This document shows, piece by piece, positions 27,189-36,603 of a stretch of DNA of 64,000 nucleotides; position 1 is the first letter of the stretch, and each line of letters begins with the position of its first letter. The DNA is taken from contig NZ_CP060825.1 in the NCBI RefSeq assembly GCF_014489615.1, positions 2,829,501 through 2,893,500 on the forward strand, read 5' to 3'. The translations under genes were made by a program, and so were the position numbers. Below the pieces are notes generated by a model. The model did no database searches and was not told where the DNA came from. It saw only the letters and a program-made list of their open reading frames with translations. The stretch is from Streptomyces genisteinicus (GTDB lineage: Bacteria; Actinomycetota; Actinomycetes; Streptomycetales; Streptomycetaceae).

Positions 27189-27614
27189 ATGGAAGCCCGC
27201 GACCAGGAGCTCAAGAAGGAGCTCGACGCCACCCTCCACGCCCGACGCGACCTGGGCGAGGAGTACGACTCCGCGCTCGTGGAGTCGTTCCTGGAGAAGA
27301 TCGAGCAGCGCGTGGACGGCACGGTGGACCGCCGGGTGCGCCGGCAGCTGGCCGAACACCAGATGGTCGTGGCGCGCGGCGGCGCCCGGCCGGGACCGGC
27401 ACCGGGGTCCCACTTCGCCGAGCGCTACGGCTTCGCCGTCATCACGATGGTCCTCGCGATCCCGCTGTCGGCGATCGGGGTGGCCAACGCCGACCTCGCC
27501 GGGCTGGTCGTCACCTGGCTGGGCATCGTGGGTGTGAACGTGGCGCACGCGGCCCACCTGTGGCCGTGGCAGCGCGCCGCCGACCGGCGCCGTGCGTCGG
27601 AGTGGGAGGACTGA
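27189..27614 (+). CDS. Small membrane protein with two C-terminal TM helices
   Basis: 141 aa. The N-terminal half is charged and helical (ELKKELDATLHARRDLGEEY, ESFLEKIEQRVDGTVDRRVR), resembling a coiled coil. Two hydrophobic helices follow at about 77-97 (YGFAVITMVLAIPLSAIGVA) and 101-122 (LAGLVVTWLGIVGVNVAHAA), with a short basic tail. This layout is common in conserved Streptomyces proteins of unknown function. No catalytic motif. Stands alone, ended by a strong hairpin. Confidence 0.75.
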   Translation: MEARDQELKKELDATLHARRDLGEEYDSALVESFLEKIEQRVDGTVDRRVRRQLAEHQMVVARGGARPGPAPGSHFAERYGFAVITMVLAIPLSAIGVANADLAGLVVTWLGIVGVNVAHAAHLWPWQRAADRRRASEWED

Positions 27615-27642
27615 CCGTCCGTCCCCGCGCCCGGGGAGGTAG

Positions 27643-27699
27643 CGCGGGGACCGCCGCACCCCCGGCGAACCGGGGGGCGGGACGACGGCGGTCCCCGCG
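27643..27699. terminator. Nested hairpin terminator between convergent genes
   Basis: Outer 14-bp perfect stem (27643-27656 with 27686-27699) enclosing an inner 7-bp stem (27659-27665 with 27670-27676, CGAA loop). Between the small membrane protein gene and cbs. The rest of 27700-27908 holds nothing recognisable. Confidence 0.7.
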
Positions 27700-27908
27700 A
27701 GGGACACGGACCGGGTCAGGGCCGGTCGACGCGTCCTGGCGTCCTGGAGGTCCGGGAGCCGCTCCGTAGTCCTGGACGCCGTCCTTGCCGGCCGGATCAC
27801 CTGCCCGGTCCCCTGCCGACACCCCTTACTGTGCAGGACGCGTGTTAAGCGGGTGCTGCGCGTACGTGACGTGCTCGTACCGAATGCGCGAAGGCCCGGT
27901 CGGTCAGC

Positions 27909-29294
27909 TCACTTCACGTCGCCGGCGAGGAAGGCGAGCAGGTCCTGACGGCTCACCACACCCGTGGGCTTGCCCTCGACCAGCACGATCGCCGCGTCGG
28001 CCGCGTCGCCGAGCACCGCCATCAGGTCGGCGACGGGCTCGCCGGAACCGACCTGGGGCAGCGGCGCGGACATGTGCTTCTCCAGCGGGTCGTTCAGCGA
28101 GGCCCGCTGGGTGAACAGGGCGTCCAGCAGTTCCCGCTCCACGACCGAGCCGATGACCTCGGCGGCCATCACGTCCGGGTGGCCCGCGCCCGGCTTGACG
28201 ATCGGCATCTGCGAGACGCCGTACTCGCGGAGCACCTCGATGGCCTGGCCGACGGTCTCCTCCGGGTGCATGTGCACCAGGCTGGGCAGCGCGCCGCCCT
28301 CCTTGTGGCGCAGCACCTCGGCGACGCTGGCGCCGCCGCTCTCCAGGAAGCCGTAGTCCGCCATCCACTCGTCGTTGAAGATCTTGGAGAGGTAGCCGCG
28401 GCCGCTGTCCGGCAGCAGCACCACCACGACGTCGTCCGGGCCGAGCCGCTCGGCGACCCGCAGCGCGGCCACCACGGCCATGCCGCAGGAGCCGCCGACG
28501 AGCAGGCCCTCCTCCTTCGCGAGCCGGCGGGTCATCTGGAACGAGTCCTTGTCGGACACGGCGACGATCTCGTCGGTCACGGTCCGGTCGTAGGCGCTCG
28601 GCCAGAAGTCCTCGCCCACGCCCTCGACGAGGTAGGGGCGGCCGGAGCCTCCCGAGTAGACGGAGCCCTCGGGGTCGGCGCCGACGATCTTCACCGCGCC
28701 GTCGCTGACCTCCTTGAGGTAGCGGCCGGTGCCGGAGATGGTGCCGCCGGTGCCGACGCCGGCGACGAAGTGGGTGATCCGCCCGTCGGTCTGCTCCCAG
28801 AGCTCGGGACCGGTGGTCTCGTAGTGGGAGCGCGGGTTGTTCGGGTTCGAGTACTGGTCGGGCTTCCAGGCGTCCGGGATCTCACGGACCAGCCGGTCGG
28901 AGACGTTGTAGTACGAGTCCGGGTGCTCCGGGTCGACGGCCGTCGGGCAGACCACGACCTCGGCGCCGTAGGCACGCAGCACGTTGATCTTGTCGGTGGA
29001 CACCTTGTCCGGGCAGACGAAGACGCACTTGTAGCCCTTCTGCTGGGCCACGATCGCCAGTCCCACACCGGTGTTTCCGCTGGTGGGCTCGACGATGGTG
29101 CCGCCGGGCCGCAGCTCGCCGCTCTGCTCGGCGGCCTCGATCATCCGCAGCGCGATCCGGTCCTTCACCGAACCGCCCGGGTTGAAGTACTCGACCTTGG
29201 CGAGGACGGTCGCCGAGATGCCTTCGGTCACGTTGTTCAGCCGTACCAGCGGGGTGTCGCCGACGAGACTGATCATCGAGTCGTGGATGCGCAC
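27909..29294 (-). CDS. cbs: Cystathionine beta-synthase
   Basis: PLP enzyme that condenses serine with homocysteine in transsulfuration. 461 aa. Catalytic core: PLP lysine in NPGGSVKDRIALRM (about residue 43), TSGNTGVGLAIVAQQKG (about 70), and the phosphate-binding GVGTGGTISGTGR (about 181). Two C-terminal CBS motifs occupy about 330-460 (VGQAIEVLREYGVSQMPIVK, then EPVADLMAVLGDAADAAIVLVE), the adenosyl-ligand-binding regulatory module. GTG start with GGAGAAC upstream. Single gene, divergent from the SGNH hydrolase. Confidence 0.95.
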   Translation of the reverse strand: MRIHDSMISLVGDTPLVRLNNVTEGISATVLAKVEYFNPGGSVKDRIALRMIEAAEQSGELRPGGTIVEPTSGNTGVGLAIVAQQKGYKCVFVCPDKVSTDKINVLRAYGAEVVVCPTAVDPEHPDSYYNVSDRLVREIPDAWKPDQYSNPNNPRSHYETTGPELWEQTDGRITHFVAGVGTGGTISGTGRYLKEVSDGAVKIVGADPEGSVYSGGSGRPYLVEGVGEDFWPSAYDRTVTDEIVAVSDKDSFQMTRRLAKEEGLLVGGSCGMAVVAALRVAERLGPDDVVVVLLPDSGRGYLSKIFNDEWMADYGFLESGGASVAEVLRHKEGGALPSLVHMHPEETVGQAIEVLREYGVSQMPIVKPGAGHPDVMAAEVIGSVVERELLDALFTQRASLNDPLEKHMSAPLPQVGSGEPVADLMAVLGDAADAAIVLVEGKPTGVVSRQDLLAFLAGDVK

Positions 29295-29429
29295 AATGTT
29301 CTCCGGGGTCTCCGTAATGGTGCCGCCAGCGTATGCCGGATGGGCGGGTGATTGGGCGACGGCGGCTACGGGGCAGTTACGTCATGTACGCGCGCGACGG
29401 CGGTCCGGGACGACCGCGAGGAGGTGGCT

Positions 29430-30458
29430 GTGTCGAGGGCGAGGGTGGCCAGGCGCATCGCGGCAGGTGCGGCATACGGCGGGGGCAGCATCGGGCTCAT
29501 CGGCGCGGCCGCCGTGGGCGTGCTGCTCGCCGAGGTCCAGCTGGCGAAACGCACGGTGGGCGGCGGCACGGCACCGATCCCGCCACGGGGCAACGGCCTG
29601 TACGGGCTCTCCTTCGGGCGGGAGAACCCGCTCCACCTCGCCGTCCTGGGGGATTCCACCGCCGCGGGCCAAGGCGTGCGCCGGGCCGGGCACACCCCCG
29701 GCGCCCTGCTCGCGTCGGGACTGGCGGCGGTGGCCGAGCAGCCGGTCGAGGTGCGGAACGTCGCCCTGCCCGGAGCGCGCTCGGACGACCTGGAACGCCA
29801 GGTCACCCAGCTCCTCGCGGACCGCACCCGGACCCCCGACGTCTGCGTGATCATGATCGGGGCGAACGACGTCACCCACCGGATGCCGGCCACCGAGTCG
29901 GTGCGGTGCCTGGCCTCCGCCGTGCGCAGGCTGCGCACGGCCGGCGCGGAGGTGGTCGTCGGCACCTGCCCCGACCTCGGCACCATCGAGCCGGTGTACC
30001 AGCCGCTGCGCTGGCTGGCCCGCCGGGTCAGCCGGCAGCTCGCGGCGGCCCAGACGATCGTGGTGGTGGAGCAGGGCGGCCGCACGGTGTCGCTGGGCGA
30101 TCTGCTCGGGCCGGAGTTCGCGGCCAACCCCCGGGAGATGTTCGGCGCGGACAACTACCACCCGTCGGCCGAGGGGTACGCGACGGCGGCGATGGCGATG
30201 CTGCCGACCCTGTGCGCGGCGCTCGGCCTGTGGCCCGAGAGCGACGCGCTGGACGTCGACCGCGACGAGGACATGCTCCCGGTGGCGCGGGCGGCGGCGA
30301 CCGCGGCGTCGGAGGCGGGCACCGAGGTCACGGGCGCCCGCGCCCCCTGGGCACTGCTCAAGCACCGGCGGCGGCGCCGGCTGCCGGCCGAGGACGCCGC
30401 GTCCCACGAGCCCGCCGGCCACTCCGCCCCGGCCGAGGACCGCGCCGGACCGTCCTGA
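29430..30458 (+). CDS. Membrane-anchored or secreted SGNH/GDSL hydrolase
   Basis: 342 aa. N-terminal signal anchor around residues 12-32 (GSIGLIGAAAVGVLLAEVQL). Block I Ser in VLGDSTAAGQGV (about 75), block III in MIGANDVTHRM (about 148), and block V catalytic Asp/His in DNYHPSAEGY (about 240). Probably an extracytoplasmic esterase or lipase; substrate unknown. The C-terminal ~80 residues are charged and disordered. GTG start with GAGGAGG five nucleotides upstream. Confidence 0.88.
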   Translation: MSRARVARRIAAGAAYGGGSIGLIGAAAVGVLLAEVQLAKRTVGGGTAPIPPRGNGLYGLSFGRENPLHLAVLGDSTAAGQGVRRAGHTPGALLASGLAAVAEQPVEVRNVALPGARSDDLERQVTQLLADRTRTPDVCVIMIGANDVTHRMPATESVRCLASAVRRLRTAGAEVVVGTCPDLGTIEPVYQPLRWLARRVSRQLAAAQTIVVVEQGGRTVSLGDLLGPEFAANPREMFGADNYHPSAEGYATAAMAMLPTLCAALGLWPESDALDVDRDEDMLPVARAAATAASEAGTEVTGARAPWALLKHRRRRRLPAEDAASHEPAGHSAPAEDRAGPS

Positions 30459-30733
30459 CCCGGGCGCCCTGACCTGGGCCGCACCGCCCGTACGGGCCCT
30501 CGGGAGCCGCAGGCCGGCCAGCCGGGGGCCCGGCCGCGGCCCCCGGCCGGCCCCGGGCGCAGAGTGCCGCTGTCCGACGAGCACCCCGGCGGCGGGGCCG
30601 ACGTGGCACACTCGGTACTGAGCAAGCGCCCGCTTAGAAAAGAGGCCCGCATCACACGGCTCGCACCGTGACCGCGGGCATACGGACGGGTAATTTCCCA
30701 GACAGCCCGACCCCCTTCCCTCATGGAGCCGTG

Positions 30734-31954
30734 ATGCCCGAAGCCGTGATCGTCTCTGCTGCCCGTTCACCCATCGGCCGGGCCTTCAAGGGCTCCCTGA
30801 AGGAGCTGCGGCCCGACGACCTGACCGCCACGATCATCCAGGCGGCGCTCGCGAAGGTGCCCGAGCTCGACCCGCGCGACATCGACGACCTGATGCTCGG
30901 CTGCGGCCTCCCCGGCGGCGAGCAGGGCAACAACCTGGGCCGGATCGTCGCCGTGCAGATGGGGATGGACCACCTCCCGGGCTGCACCGTCACCCGCTAC
31001 TGCTCCTCCTCGCTCCAGACCTCGCGGATGGCGCTGCACGCCATCAAGGCGGGTGAGGGCGACGTCTTCATCTCGGCCGGCGTCGAGATGGTGTCCCGCT
31101 TCGTGAAGGGCAACTCCGACAGCCTGCCGGACACGCACAACCCGTTCTTCGCCGAGGCCGAGGCCCGCACGGTCGCCGTCGCCGAGTCCGAGGGCTCGAC
31201 CTGGCACGACCCGCGCGAGGACGGCCTCGTGCCGGACGCCTACATCGCGATGGGCCAGACCGCGGAGAACCTCGCCCGCTGGAAGGGCGTGACCCGCGCG
31301 GACATGGACGAGTTCGGCGTCCGCTCGCAGAACCTCGCCGAGGAAGCCATCAAGAACGGCTTCTGGGAGCGCGAGATCACCCCGGTGACCACCCCCGACG
31401 GCACCGTCGTCAGCAAGGACGACGGCCCCCGCGCGGGCGTCACGCTGGAGGGCGTCCAGGGCCTCAAGCCCGTCTTCCGCCCCGACGGCCTGGTCACCGC
31501 GGGCAACTGCTGCCCGCTCAACGACGGCGCCGCGGCGCTCGTCATCATGAGCGACACCAAGGCCCGCGAGCTGGGCCTGACCCCGCTCGCCCGCATCGTG
31601 TCCACCGGTGTCTCGGGCCTCTCCCCCGAGATCATGGGCCTCGGCCCGGTCGAGGCGTCGAAGCAGGCGCTGAGCCGCGCCGGGCTCACCTCGTCGGACA
31701 TCGACCTGGTCGAGATCAACGAGGCGTTCGCGGCGCAGGTCATCCCGTCGTACCGGGACCTGGGCTTCGACATCGACCAGGTCAACGTCAACGGCGGCGC
31801 CATCGCGGTCGGCCACCCCTTCGGCATGACCGGCGCCCGCATCACCGGCACGCTGATCAACAGCCTCCAGTTCCACGACAAGCAGTTCGGCCTGGAGACG
31901 ATGTGCGTGGGCGGCGGCCAGGGCATGGCCATGGTCATCGAGCGGCTGAGCTGA
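30734..31954 (+). CDS. Acetyl-CoA C-acyltransferase (thiolase)
   Basis: 406 aa condensing/degradative thiolase of beta-oxidation type. N-terminal AVIVSAARSPIGRAFKGSL, nucleophile Cys in VTRYCSSSLQTSRMA (about residue 95), the acid-base His in VNVNGGAIAVGHPFGMTGAR (about 360), and the second Cys in ETMCVGGGQGMAMV (about 392). Start ATG 30734. A longer FadA-type length supports fatty-acid degradation over acetoacetyl-CoA synthesis, but specificity cannot be fixed. No fadB neighbour. Confidence 0.93.
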   Translation: MPEAVIVSAARSPIGRAFKGSLKELRPDDLTATIIQAALAKVPELDPRDIDDLMLGCGLPGGEQGNNLGRIVAVQMGMDHLPGCTVTRYCSSSLQTSRMALHAIKAGEGDVFISAGVEMVSRFVKGNSDSLPDTHNPFFAEAEARTVAVAESEGSTWHDPREDGLVPDAYIAMGQTAENLARWKGVTRADMDEFGVRSQNLAEEAIKNGFWEREITPVTTPDGTVVSKDDGPRAGVTLEGVQGLKPVFRPDGLVTAGNCCPLNDGAAALVIMSDTKARELGLTPLARIVSTGVSGLSPEIMGLGPVEASKQALSRAGLTSSDIDLVEINEAFAAQVIPSYRDLGFDIDQVNVNGGAIAVGHPFGMTGARITGTLINSLQFHDKQFGLETMCVGGGQGMAMVIERLS

Positions 31955-32085
31955 GCGGCTGAGCCGAGCCGGAGCGGAGCGACACAGCAGTGCGGCCGAG
32001 CCGAGCCGGCGCCCCCGGAGTCCGGGCAGGGGTACCCCTGATCCTCCTCGTTCACCGCACGGTGGATTTCGGTTCGTGACTCAAT

Positions 32086-32118
32086 CTCCCCCAGGATGTG
32101 ACCTATCTCCTGGGGGAG
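32086..32118. terminator. 11-bp inverted repeat downstream of the thiolase
   Basis: CTCCCCCAGGA and TCCTGGGGGAG separated by 11 nt, 130 nt after the thiolase stop and 150 nt before the next gene; terminator or operator. The 315-nt interval otherwise holds no gene. Confidence 0.45.
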
Positions 32119-32269
32119 AGGTGTTTCAGCAGGTCACCGTCGCTTCATGGCTAAACACGGGGCACAAAGTCCTGTCCATTTCGTGACGTAATGCACTGAC
32201 AGGAGGCACGGACGCACCGCAAGCTGATGTAGGAAGTCGGGGGTATCGAGTGAAATCGGGAGTACGTCA

Positions 32270-33160
32270 GTGAGCGCCATGTCTCTTGCCCTGCTGCTGA
32301 CCACGGCCGCCGCCACGGCCGTGGGCGCCGCTGCCCTGCACGCCGCCCACGGGCTCCGCAAGCAGGTCGCCGCGCTGCGCACCGAGCTCGCCGCGTCGTC
32401 GTACGGCACCGGACCCACCGCGTCCGTCCCCCATGCCCGCAGCAGCGACACCGCCGAGATACGCGCGGCGGTCGCCGAGGCGCTGGCCGAGGAGCGGGAG
32501 CGGGAGCTGGCCGAGGCGCGTGCGTTCTGGGCGGCCCAGGAGGCCAGGGACGCCGCGGACACGTCCGCGCGCTTCCCGGGCGACTCCTCGCTGCTGGGCG
32601 GGCTCACCGGCGGCACCGAGGACATGACGCCGTTCTACGTGCCGCGTCAGGCCGACTTCGCGGGTCTGGAGGCCATGGACCTGGAGGCGGTGGAGGCGGT
32701 GGACGCCTTCGACGGCCTGGCGCACACGGCCGACGCTCCCGGTGCGGCGGCCGACCTGTCCGAGGCGACGGAGTTCGCCGAGGACTCCCCCGAGCTGGCG
32801 GCGGCCCGCCGCCGCCACCCCTCGCACCCCGACTTCGTGCCGGTCCAGACCCCCGTCGTGACGGACCACGAGCGGACCGTCGCGCGGCTGGAGGAGCTGG
32901 CGGACGCGCGCACCGAGCTGGCCGACGTGCGGCCCGGCCCGCTGGGCACCCTGGACGTGTACGTGTTCTCCGACGGGACCACGCTGTGCATGACGCCCGG
33001 TCACCGTGAGACGGCCGAGCGCCTCGCCGACGCCCTGCGCGCGGGCACGGCCCCGGTCCTGCTCGGCGGGTCCGGCGTGTCCGGTGCGTACGCGCTGACG
33101 TTCACCTGCGGCGACGAGAGCGTCTACATCCTCGCCGACCGCGTGATCGCCTCGCACTGA
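32270..33160 (+). CDS. Hypothetical membrane-anchored protein
   Basis: 296 aa, GTG start with GGGAG upstream. One hydrophobic N-terminal helix (MSLALLLTTAAATAVGAAAL), then a charged coiled-coil-like stretch (AEIRAAVAEALAEERERELAEARAF, about 60-90). An acidic low-complexity middle precedes a folded C-terminal domain of about 90 residues (VYVFSDGTTLCMTPGH, TFTCGDESVYILADRVI). Probably anchored at the membrane with a cytoplasmic body. Family not recognised. Confidence 0.7.
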   Translation: MSAMSLALLLTTAAATAVGAAALHAAHGLRKQVAALRTELAASSYGTGPTASVPHARSSDTAEIRAAVAEALAEERERELAEARAFWAAQEARDAADTSARFPGDSSLLGGLTGGTEDMTPFYVPRQADFAGLEAMDLEAVEAVDAFDGLAHTADAPGAAADLSEATEFAEDSPELAAARRRHPSHPDFVPVQTPVVTDHERTVARLEELADARTELADVRPGPLGTLDVYVFSDGTTLCMTPGHRETAERLADALRAGTAPVLLGGSGVSGAYALTFTCGDESVYILADRVIASH

Positions 33161-33290
33161 CCTGCTCCGGGCCGGCGTCCTCCGGTCACCGGCCCGAACC
33201 GCACCCCCGCTGCCGCGCGGCATCCGTTCCCGGGGCGTCGCCCCGGCACCGCGCCGCCGCCGCGGGCCCCTGCCGCCCGGGGCCCCGCTC

Positions 33291-33623
33291 TCAGAGCCCC
33301 GCCCGCGCCGCCGCTTCCCGTACCAGGGCGACCGCGGCGTCCCGGCCGGTCCCGTCCGCCGCGCCCTCGGGGGCGAGGCGCAGGGCTTCGGCCAAATCCC
33401 GGCCGGCCACCAGCAGTTGATCGGCGACGGCGAAGACTCCCGCGTCCGGCATGGTCCGCGGCCGTTCCTCCGGCGTCTCCAGGCGCTGCGCCCGCGCGGC
33501 AAGTTCCCTGGCGAGCGCCAGTCCCTCCGCCGCGGCACCCCGCTGGAGCCGGCTCTGCGGGGCCGCCCTCAGCCGGTCCGAGAATCGCTCCACCGCATCG
33601 GTCAGTTCCGTCGTATCCAGCAC
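33291..33623 (-). CDS. Small helical protein of unknown function
   Basis: 110 aa, Ala/Leu-rich and almost wholly helical (LTDAVERFSDRLRAAP, LALARELAARAQRLE, AVADQLLVAGRDLAEALRLA). No cysteine, signal peptide or recognised motif. The codon pattern (strong third-position GC) and compact frame support a real gene, and it is divergent from the DUF4287 gene. Function unknown. Confidence 0.65.
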   Translation of the reverse strand: MLDTTELTDAVERFSDRLRAAPQSRLQRGAAAEGLALARELAARAQRLETPEERPRTMPDAGVFAVADQLLVAGRDLAEALRLAPEGAADGTGRDAAVALVREAAARAGL

Positions 33624-33721
33624 GGCGCGACCCTACGCGCCCCTGCGGGGCTGTTGCCAATACGCGAACGCTCAGGCACGGTGGCGTGAAGAGCACACGC
33701 GCAATGCGTCCGGAGGCGCCG

Positions 33722-33952
33722 ATGTCCCAAGTCTTCTCCGAAGAGACCCATCGAAATCTGCTCTCCCGAATCCCCCAGTGCACCGGCCGCGAGGTCTCCG
33801 ACTGGCTGCGCATGGTCGACGACGGCCCGTCCCTCTTCCGTTTCGAGGAGAAGGTCAGCTGGCTCCGGGGTGAGCACGGTCTCGCCTACGGTCACGCGAA
33901 GGCGATCATCCACGAGTACGACCTGAGGCGCGCCGCCCGCAAGCTCACCTGA
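33722..33952 (+). CDS. DUF4287-domain small protein
   Basis: 76 aa. The whole protein is the DUF4287 pattern: VSDWLRMVDDGPSLFRFEEKVSWLRGEHGLAYGHAKAIIHEY, a predicted helical bundle ending in basic residues. Start at ATG 33722, preceded by CGGAGG. Often annotated in Streptomyces without known role. Confidence 0.8.
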   Translation: MSQVFSEETHRNLLSRIPQCTGREVSDWLRMVDDGPSLFRFEEKVSWLRGEHGLAYGHAKAIIHEYDLRRAARKLT

Positions 33953-33966
33953 GAGCGGCACGACGA

Positions 33967-34000
33967 AAGGGCCCGCCCGGCTGCTGCCGGGCGGGCCCTT
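33967..34000. terminator. Bidirectional hairpin terminator
   Basis: 14-bp perfect stem (33967-33980 with 33987-34000), A-rich on one side and TTC on the other, between the convergent DUF4287 and BI-1 genes. Confidence 0.8.
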
Positions 34001-34027
34001 CGCGCGTCGGGGACGCGGAGCGGTGCG

Positions 34028-34939
34028 TCAGTCGTCGCCCTGGAGGATCGACAGCAGACGCAGCATCTCCAGGTAGATCCACACCAGGGTCAGGGTGAGG
34101 CCGAAGGCCGCCAGCCACGACTCCTCGCGCGGGGCGCCGTACGCGATGCCGTCCTCGACCTGCTTGAAGTCGAGGGCCAGGAAGCAGGCGCCGAGGACGA
34201 TGCCGATGACACCGAAGAGGATGCCGAGGCCGCCGCTGCGGAAGCCGAGGCCGTCACCGCCGCCGAAGACGGCGAACAGCAGGTTCACCATCATCAGGAG
34301 GACGAAGCCCATCGCGGCCGCCATCACGAAGCCGTAGAAACGGCGCGTGACGCGGATCCAGCGCATCTTGTAGGCGATCAGCACACCGGCGAAGACCGCC
34401 ATCGTGCCGAGCACCGCCTGGGCGACCACGCCGTCGGAGATGTACGTGGAGACCGCGCTGGAGATGACGCCGAGGAAGACGCCCTCGAAGGCCGCGTACG
34501 ACAGGATCAGCGCGGGCGAGGCCTTGCGCTTGAAGGACTGGACGAGCGCGAGCACCATCGCGACCAGTGCCGCGCCGATGGCGATGCCGTACGACTTGCC
34601 GATGTTGGCCTCGTCGACGGGCAGCAGCACCCAGGACAGGATCGCCGTGAGGACGACCGTGCCGAGGGTCATGGCGGTACGGGTGACGACGTCGTCGATC
34701 GTCATGGCCCCCGAGCGGGCGGGAGCCTGCGGCGGGGCGCCGTGCTGGGTGTCCGCCGGGGCGTACGGGTTGGTCGCGTACGGGTTGGCCGGGGCCTGGG
34801 CGTACGGGTTGCCCGCAGCCTGCGCGTACGGGTTCGTGCCAGCGGCGCCCCCGGCCTGCGGCTGCTGCGCGTTGAAGCCGGCGTAGCCGTTGTCGCGGCT
34901 GAACCCCCGTCGCGAGAAGACCGGGTTGCTGCTCCTCAT
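34028..34939 (-). CDS. Bax inhibitor-1 (BI-1/YccA) family membrane protein
   Basis: 303 aa integral membrane protein with seven predicted helices from about residue 90 to the end. The BI-1 region includes LILSYAAFEGVFLGVISSAVS and a C-terminal FLALDFKQVEDGIAYGAPREESWLAAFGLTLTLVWIYLEMLR. The N-terminal ~75 residues are a soluble tail with repeated NPYA motifs. Members are linked to calcium leak in eukaryotes and to protease or stress roles in bacteria; the role here is unknown. ATG 34939 with GGAGTGAGG upstream. Confidence 0.9.
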   Translation of the reverse strand: MRSSNPVFSRRGFSRDNGYAGFNAQQPQAGGAAGTNPYAQAAGNPYAQAPANPYATNPYAPADTQHGAPPQAPARSGAMTIDDVVTRTAMTLGTVVLTAILSWVLLPVDEANIGKSYGIAIGAALVAMVLALVQSFKRKASPALILSYAAFEGVFLGVISSAVSTYISDGVVAQAVLGTMAVFAGVLIAYKMRWIRVTRRFYGFVMAAAMGFVLLMMVNLLFAVFGGGDGLGFRSGGLGILFGVIGIVLGACFLALDFKQVEDGIAYGAPREESWLAAFGLTLTLVWIYLEMLRLLSILQGDD

Positions 34940-35197
34940 CCTCACTCCTCCATGGCCACCCTGCGCGGCCTTGAGGTCAAGAGTAATGCGCAAGCAAAAG
35001 AATCACCCTAGTGCCCAGGGAGGATCTTTCGGGAAAACGGCACCGCCGCGTCACACCCGCAGGCCGTGACGGGTGTGACAGGTGCTTCACAGCGCTGTCG
35101 CGGGACGGTATCGCTCCCGGCCATGTCCGGAATCCGGTGGTTGGCTGGGCCCCGCCGCGGACCGCCGGTGGGGCCGTCCGGGCACGGGGTGGGGAGA

Positions 35198-36496
35198 GTG
35201 TCCGTGGAGACGCAGCAGCAGGGGGACCCGGCGGCCGCCGGAGCCGGCCGGAGCGGAGCGGGGGACGGCCGGAGCGCGGCGGGGGCCGTCCGGGGCGCCG
35301 CCGTGACGCGCAGACGGCTGCTGGGGACGGCCGGCGCGGGGCTGGTGCTGGCCGGCGCCGCGCTGACGGGCTGCACCCCGGACGCCGAGGCGGAGGCGGA
35401 CGCCGCGGGCGGCGGCTCCCCGGAGCCGTCGGGCGACTCCTTCACCACCCCGCCGCCCGGCACCGCGCCGAAGCCCCTGTGGCAGGCGCCCGCGGCGGCC
35501 GGGGCACTCGGCAGCCTGGACGCCCTCGCGGTCGCCGGCGACGTCGTCATCGTGTCGGGCGATCCGCTGGTCGGCCGGGACGTCGCCACCGGTGAGGAGC
35601 GGTGGTCGCGGCCCGGGACGGCCGTGCCCGGCGCGCGGCTGATCCTCGGCGGCGGGCGGCTGTACCTGGCGAGCGCCGAGTACGACGGGGACGTGGTGGC
35701 CCTGGACCCGGCCACCGGCAAGGAGGTCTGGCGCAGCCGCCTGGGCGGGCGGTACTCCATGCCGCGGCCCGTCGGGGCGGACGGGGAGCGGGTCTACGTC
35801 GTCGCCGGGATCCTGGAGAAGGACCACAGCGTCCGGGAGAACGTGATCGCGGCGATCGACACCCGCACCGGGAAGGTCGCCTGGAGCGAGCGGCGGGACG
35901 CGGGCACGGAGGAGTTCGGGCTCGCCTCCGCCGTCAGCGGCCGGCGGCTCGTCTACACCGACCAGCGCAGGAACGTGACGGTCCGCGACACCGTGAGCGG
36001 CCGGCAGGTGTGGACGAGGAAGACGGGCCGTTCCGGCTTCGACCGGGTGGTCGTCCACGACGGCGGCGTCATGGTCTCGGACGGCCGGACCCTGCGCGCC
36101 TACGACCTGGAGAACGGCGCCGAGCGCTGGTCCCTGGACGCGGGCGGGTTCGCCTCGTTCAACGGCCCGGCGGTGCTCGACGGCGTCCTCTACGTCTCCG
36201 ACAGCAGCCGTGCCCTGTGGGCCGTGGACCCGTCGTCCGGCCGGAAGCTGTGGCGCAACGAGGATCTGCTCGACCACTCCTTCCCCGTGCAGTTCGCCAA
36301 GGTGGGGAACACGCTCTACGGGGCGACCCGGTTCGACGAGAAGGGCGGGGTGCACGCCTACGACGCCCGCACCGGGAAGCTGCGCTGGACCTGGAACGAC
36401 GGCTCGGGGTCGGTGGAGCAGTGGTACGTCGTCTCGGCCGGCAGGCGCCTGGCCGCCCTGCACGCCCGCAAGCTGAGCGCGCTGCCCGCGGTCTGA
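35198..36496 (+). CDS. PQQ-like beta-propeller lipoprotein (Tat-type signal)
   Basis: 432 aa, GTG start behind GGGGAGA. Twin-arginine lipoprotein signal: VTRRRLLGTAGAGLVLAGAA with lipobox LTGC around residue 55. The mature part is a propeller of about seven blades with repeated VVALDPATGKEVWRSRL, VIAAIDTRTGKVAW and LWAVDPSSGRKLWRN motifs. Extracytoplasmic; likely a binding or scaffold module. In other Streptomyces, similar propellers accompany protein kinases; here it stands alone. No PQQ-dehydrogenase catalytic residues were recognised. Confidence 0.87.
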   Translation: MSVETQQQGDPAAAGAGRSGAGDGRSAAGAVRGAAVTRRRLLGTAGAGLVLAGAALTGCTPDAEAEADAAGGGSPEPSGDSFTTPPPGTAPKPLWQAPAAAGALGSLDALAVAGDVVIVSGDPLVGRDVATGEERWSRPGTAVPGARLILGGGRLYLASAEYDGDVVALDPATGKEVWRSRLGGRYSMPRPVGADGERVYVVAGILEKDHSVRENVIAAIDTRTGKVAWSERRDAGTEEFGLASAVSGRRLVYTDQRRNVTVRDTVSGRQVWTRKTGRSGFDRVVVHDGGVMVSDGRTLRAYDLENGAERWSLDAGGFASFNGPAVLDGVLYVSDSSRALWAVDPSSGRKLWRNEDLLDHSFPVQFAKVGNTLYGATRFDEKGGVHAYDARTGKLRWTWNDGSGSVEQWYVVSAGRRLAALHARKLSALPAV

Positions 36497-36569
36497 CCGG
36501 CGCACGGGACCGGGGCGCAGGAGAGGCGGAGGGGCGGGACGGACGCTGCGGCGGGCGGCTGGAGGTGCC

Positions 36570-36603
36570 GGCGACGATGTGCCCGGAGCCGGACTCGAAC
36601 CGG
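36570..36603 (-). repeat. Distal copy of the tRNA-Leu 3'-end direct repeat (att-like)
   Basis: 34 nt identical to 37731-37764, which covers the T-arm 3' half, acceptor 3' strand, discriminator and 10 nt downstream of bldA. No tRNA body accompanies it, so it is a duplicated 3' end as left by tRNA-targeted site-specific integration. Confidence 0.85.

Noticed and set aside
32155..32200. Short leader peptide starting ATGGCTAAACAC
   Set aside because: No ribosome-binding site precedes it and nothing links it to the downstream gene.
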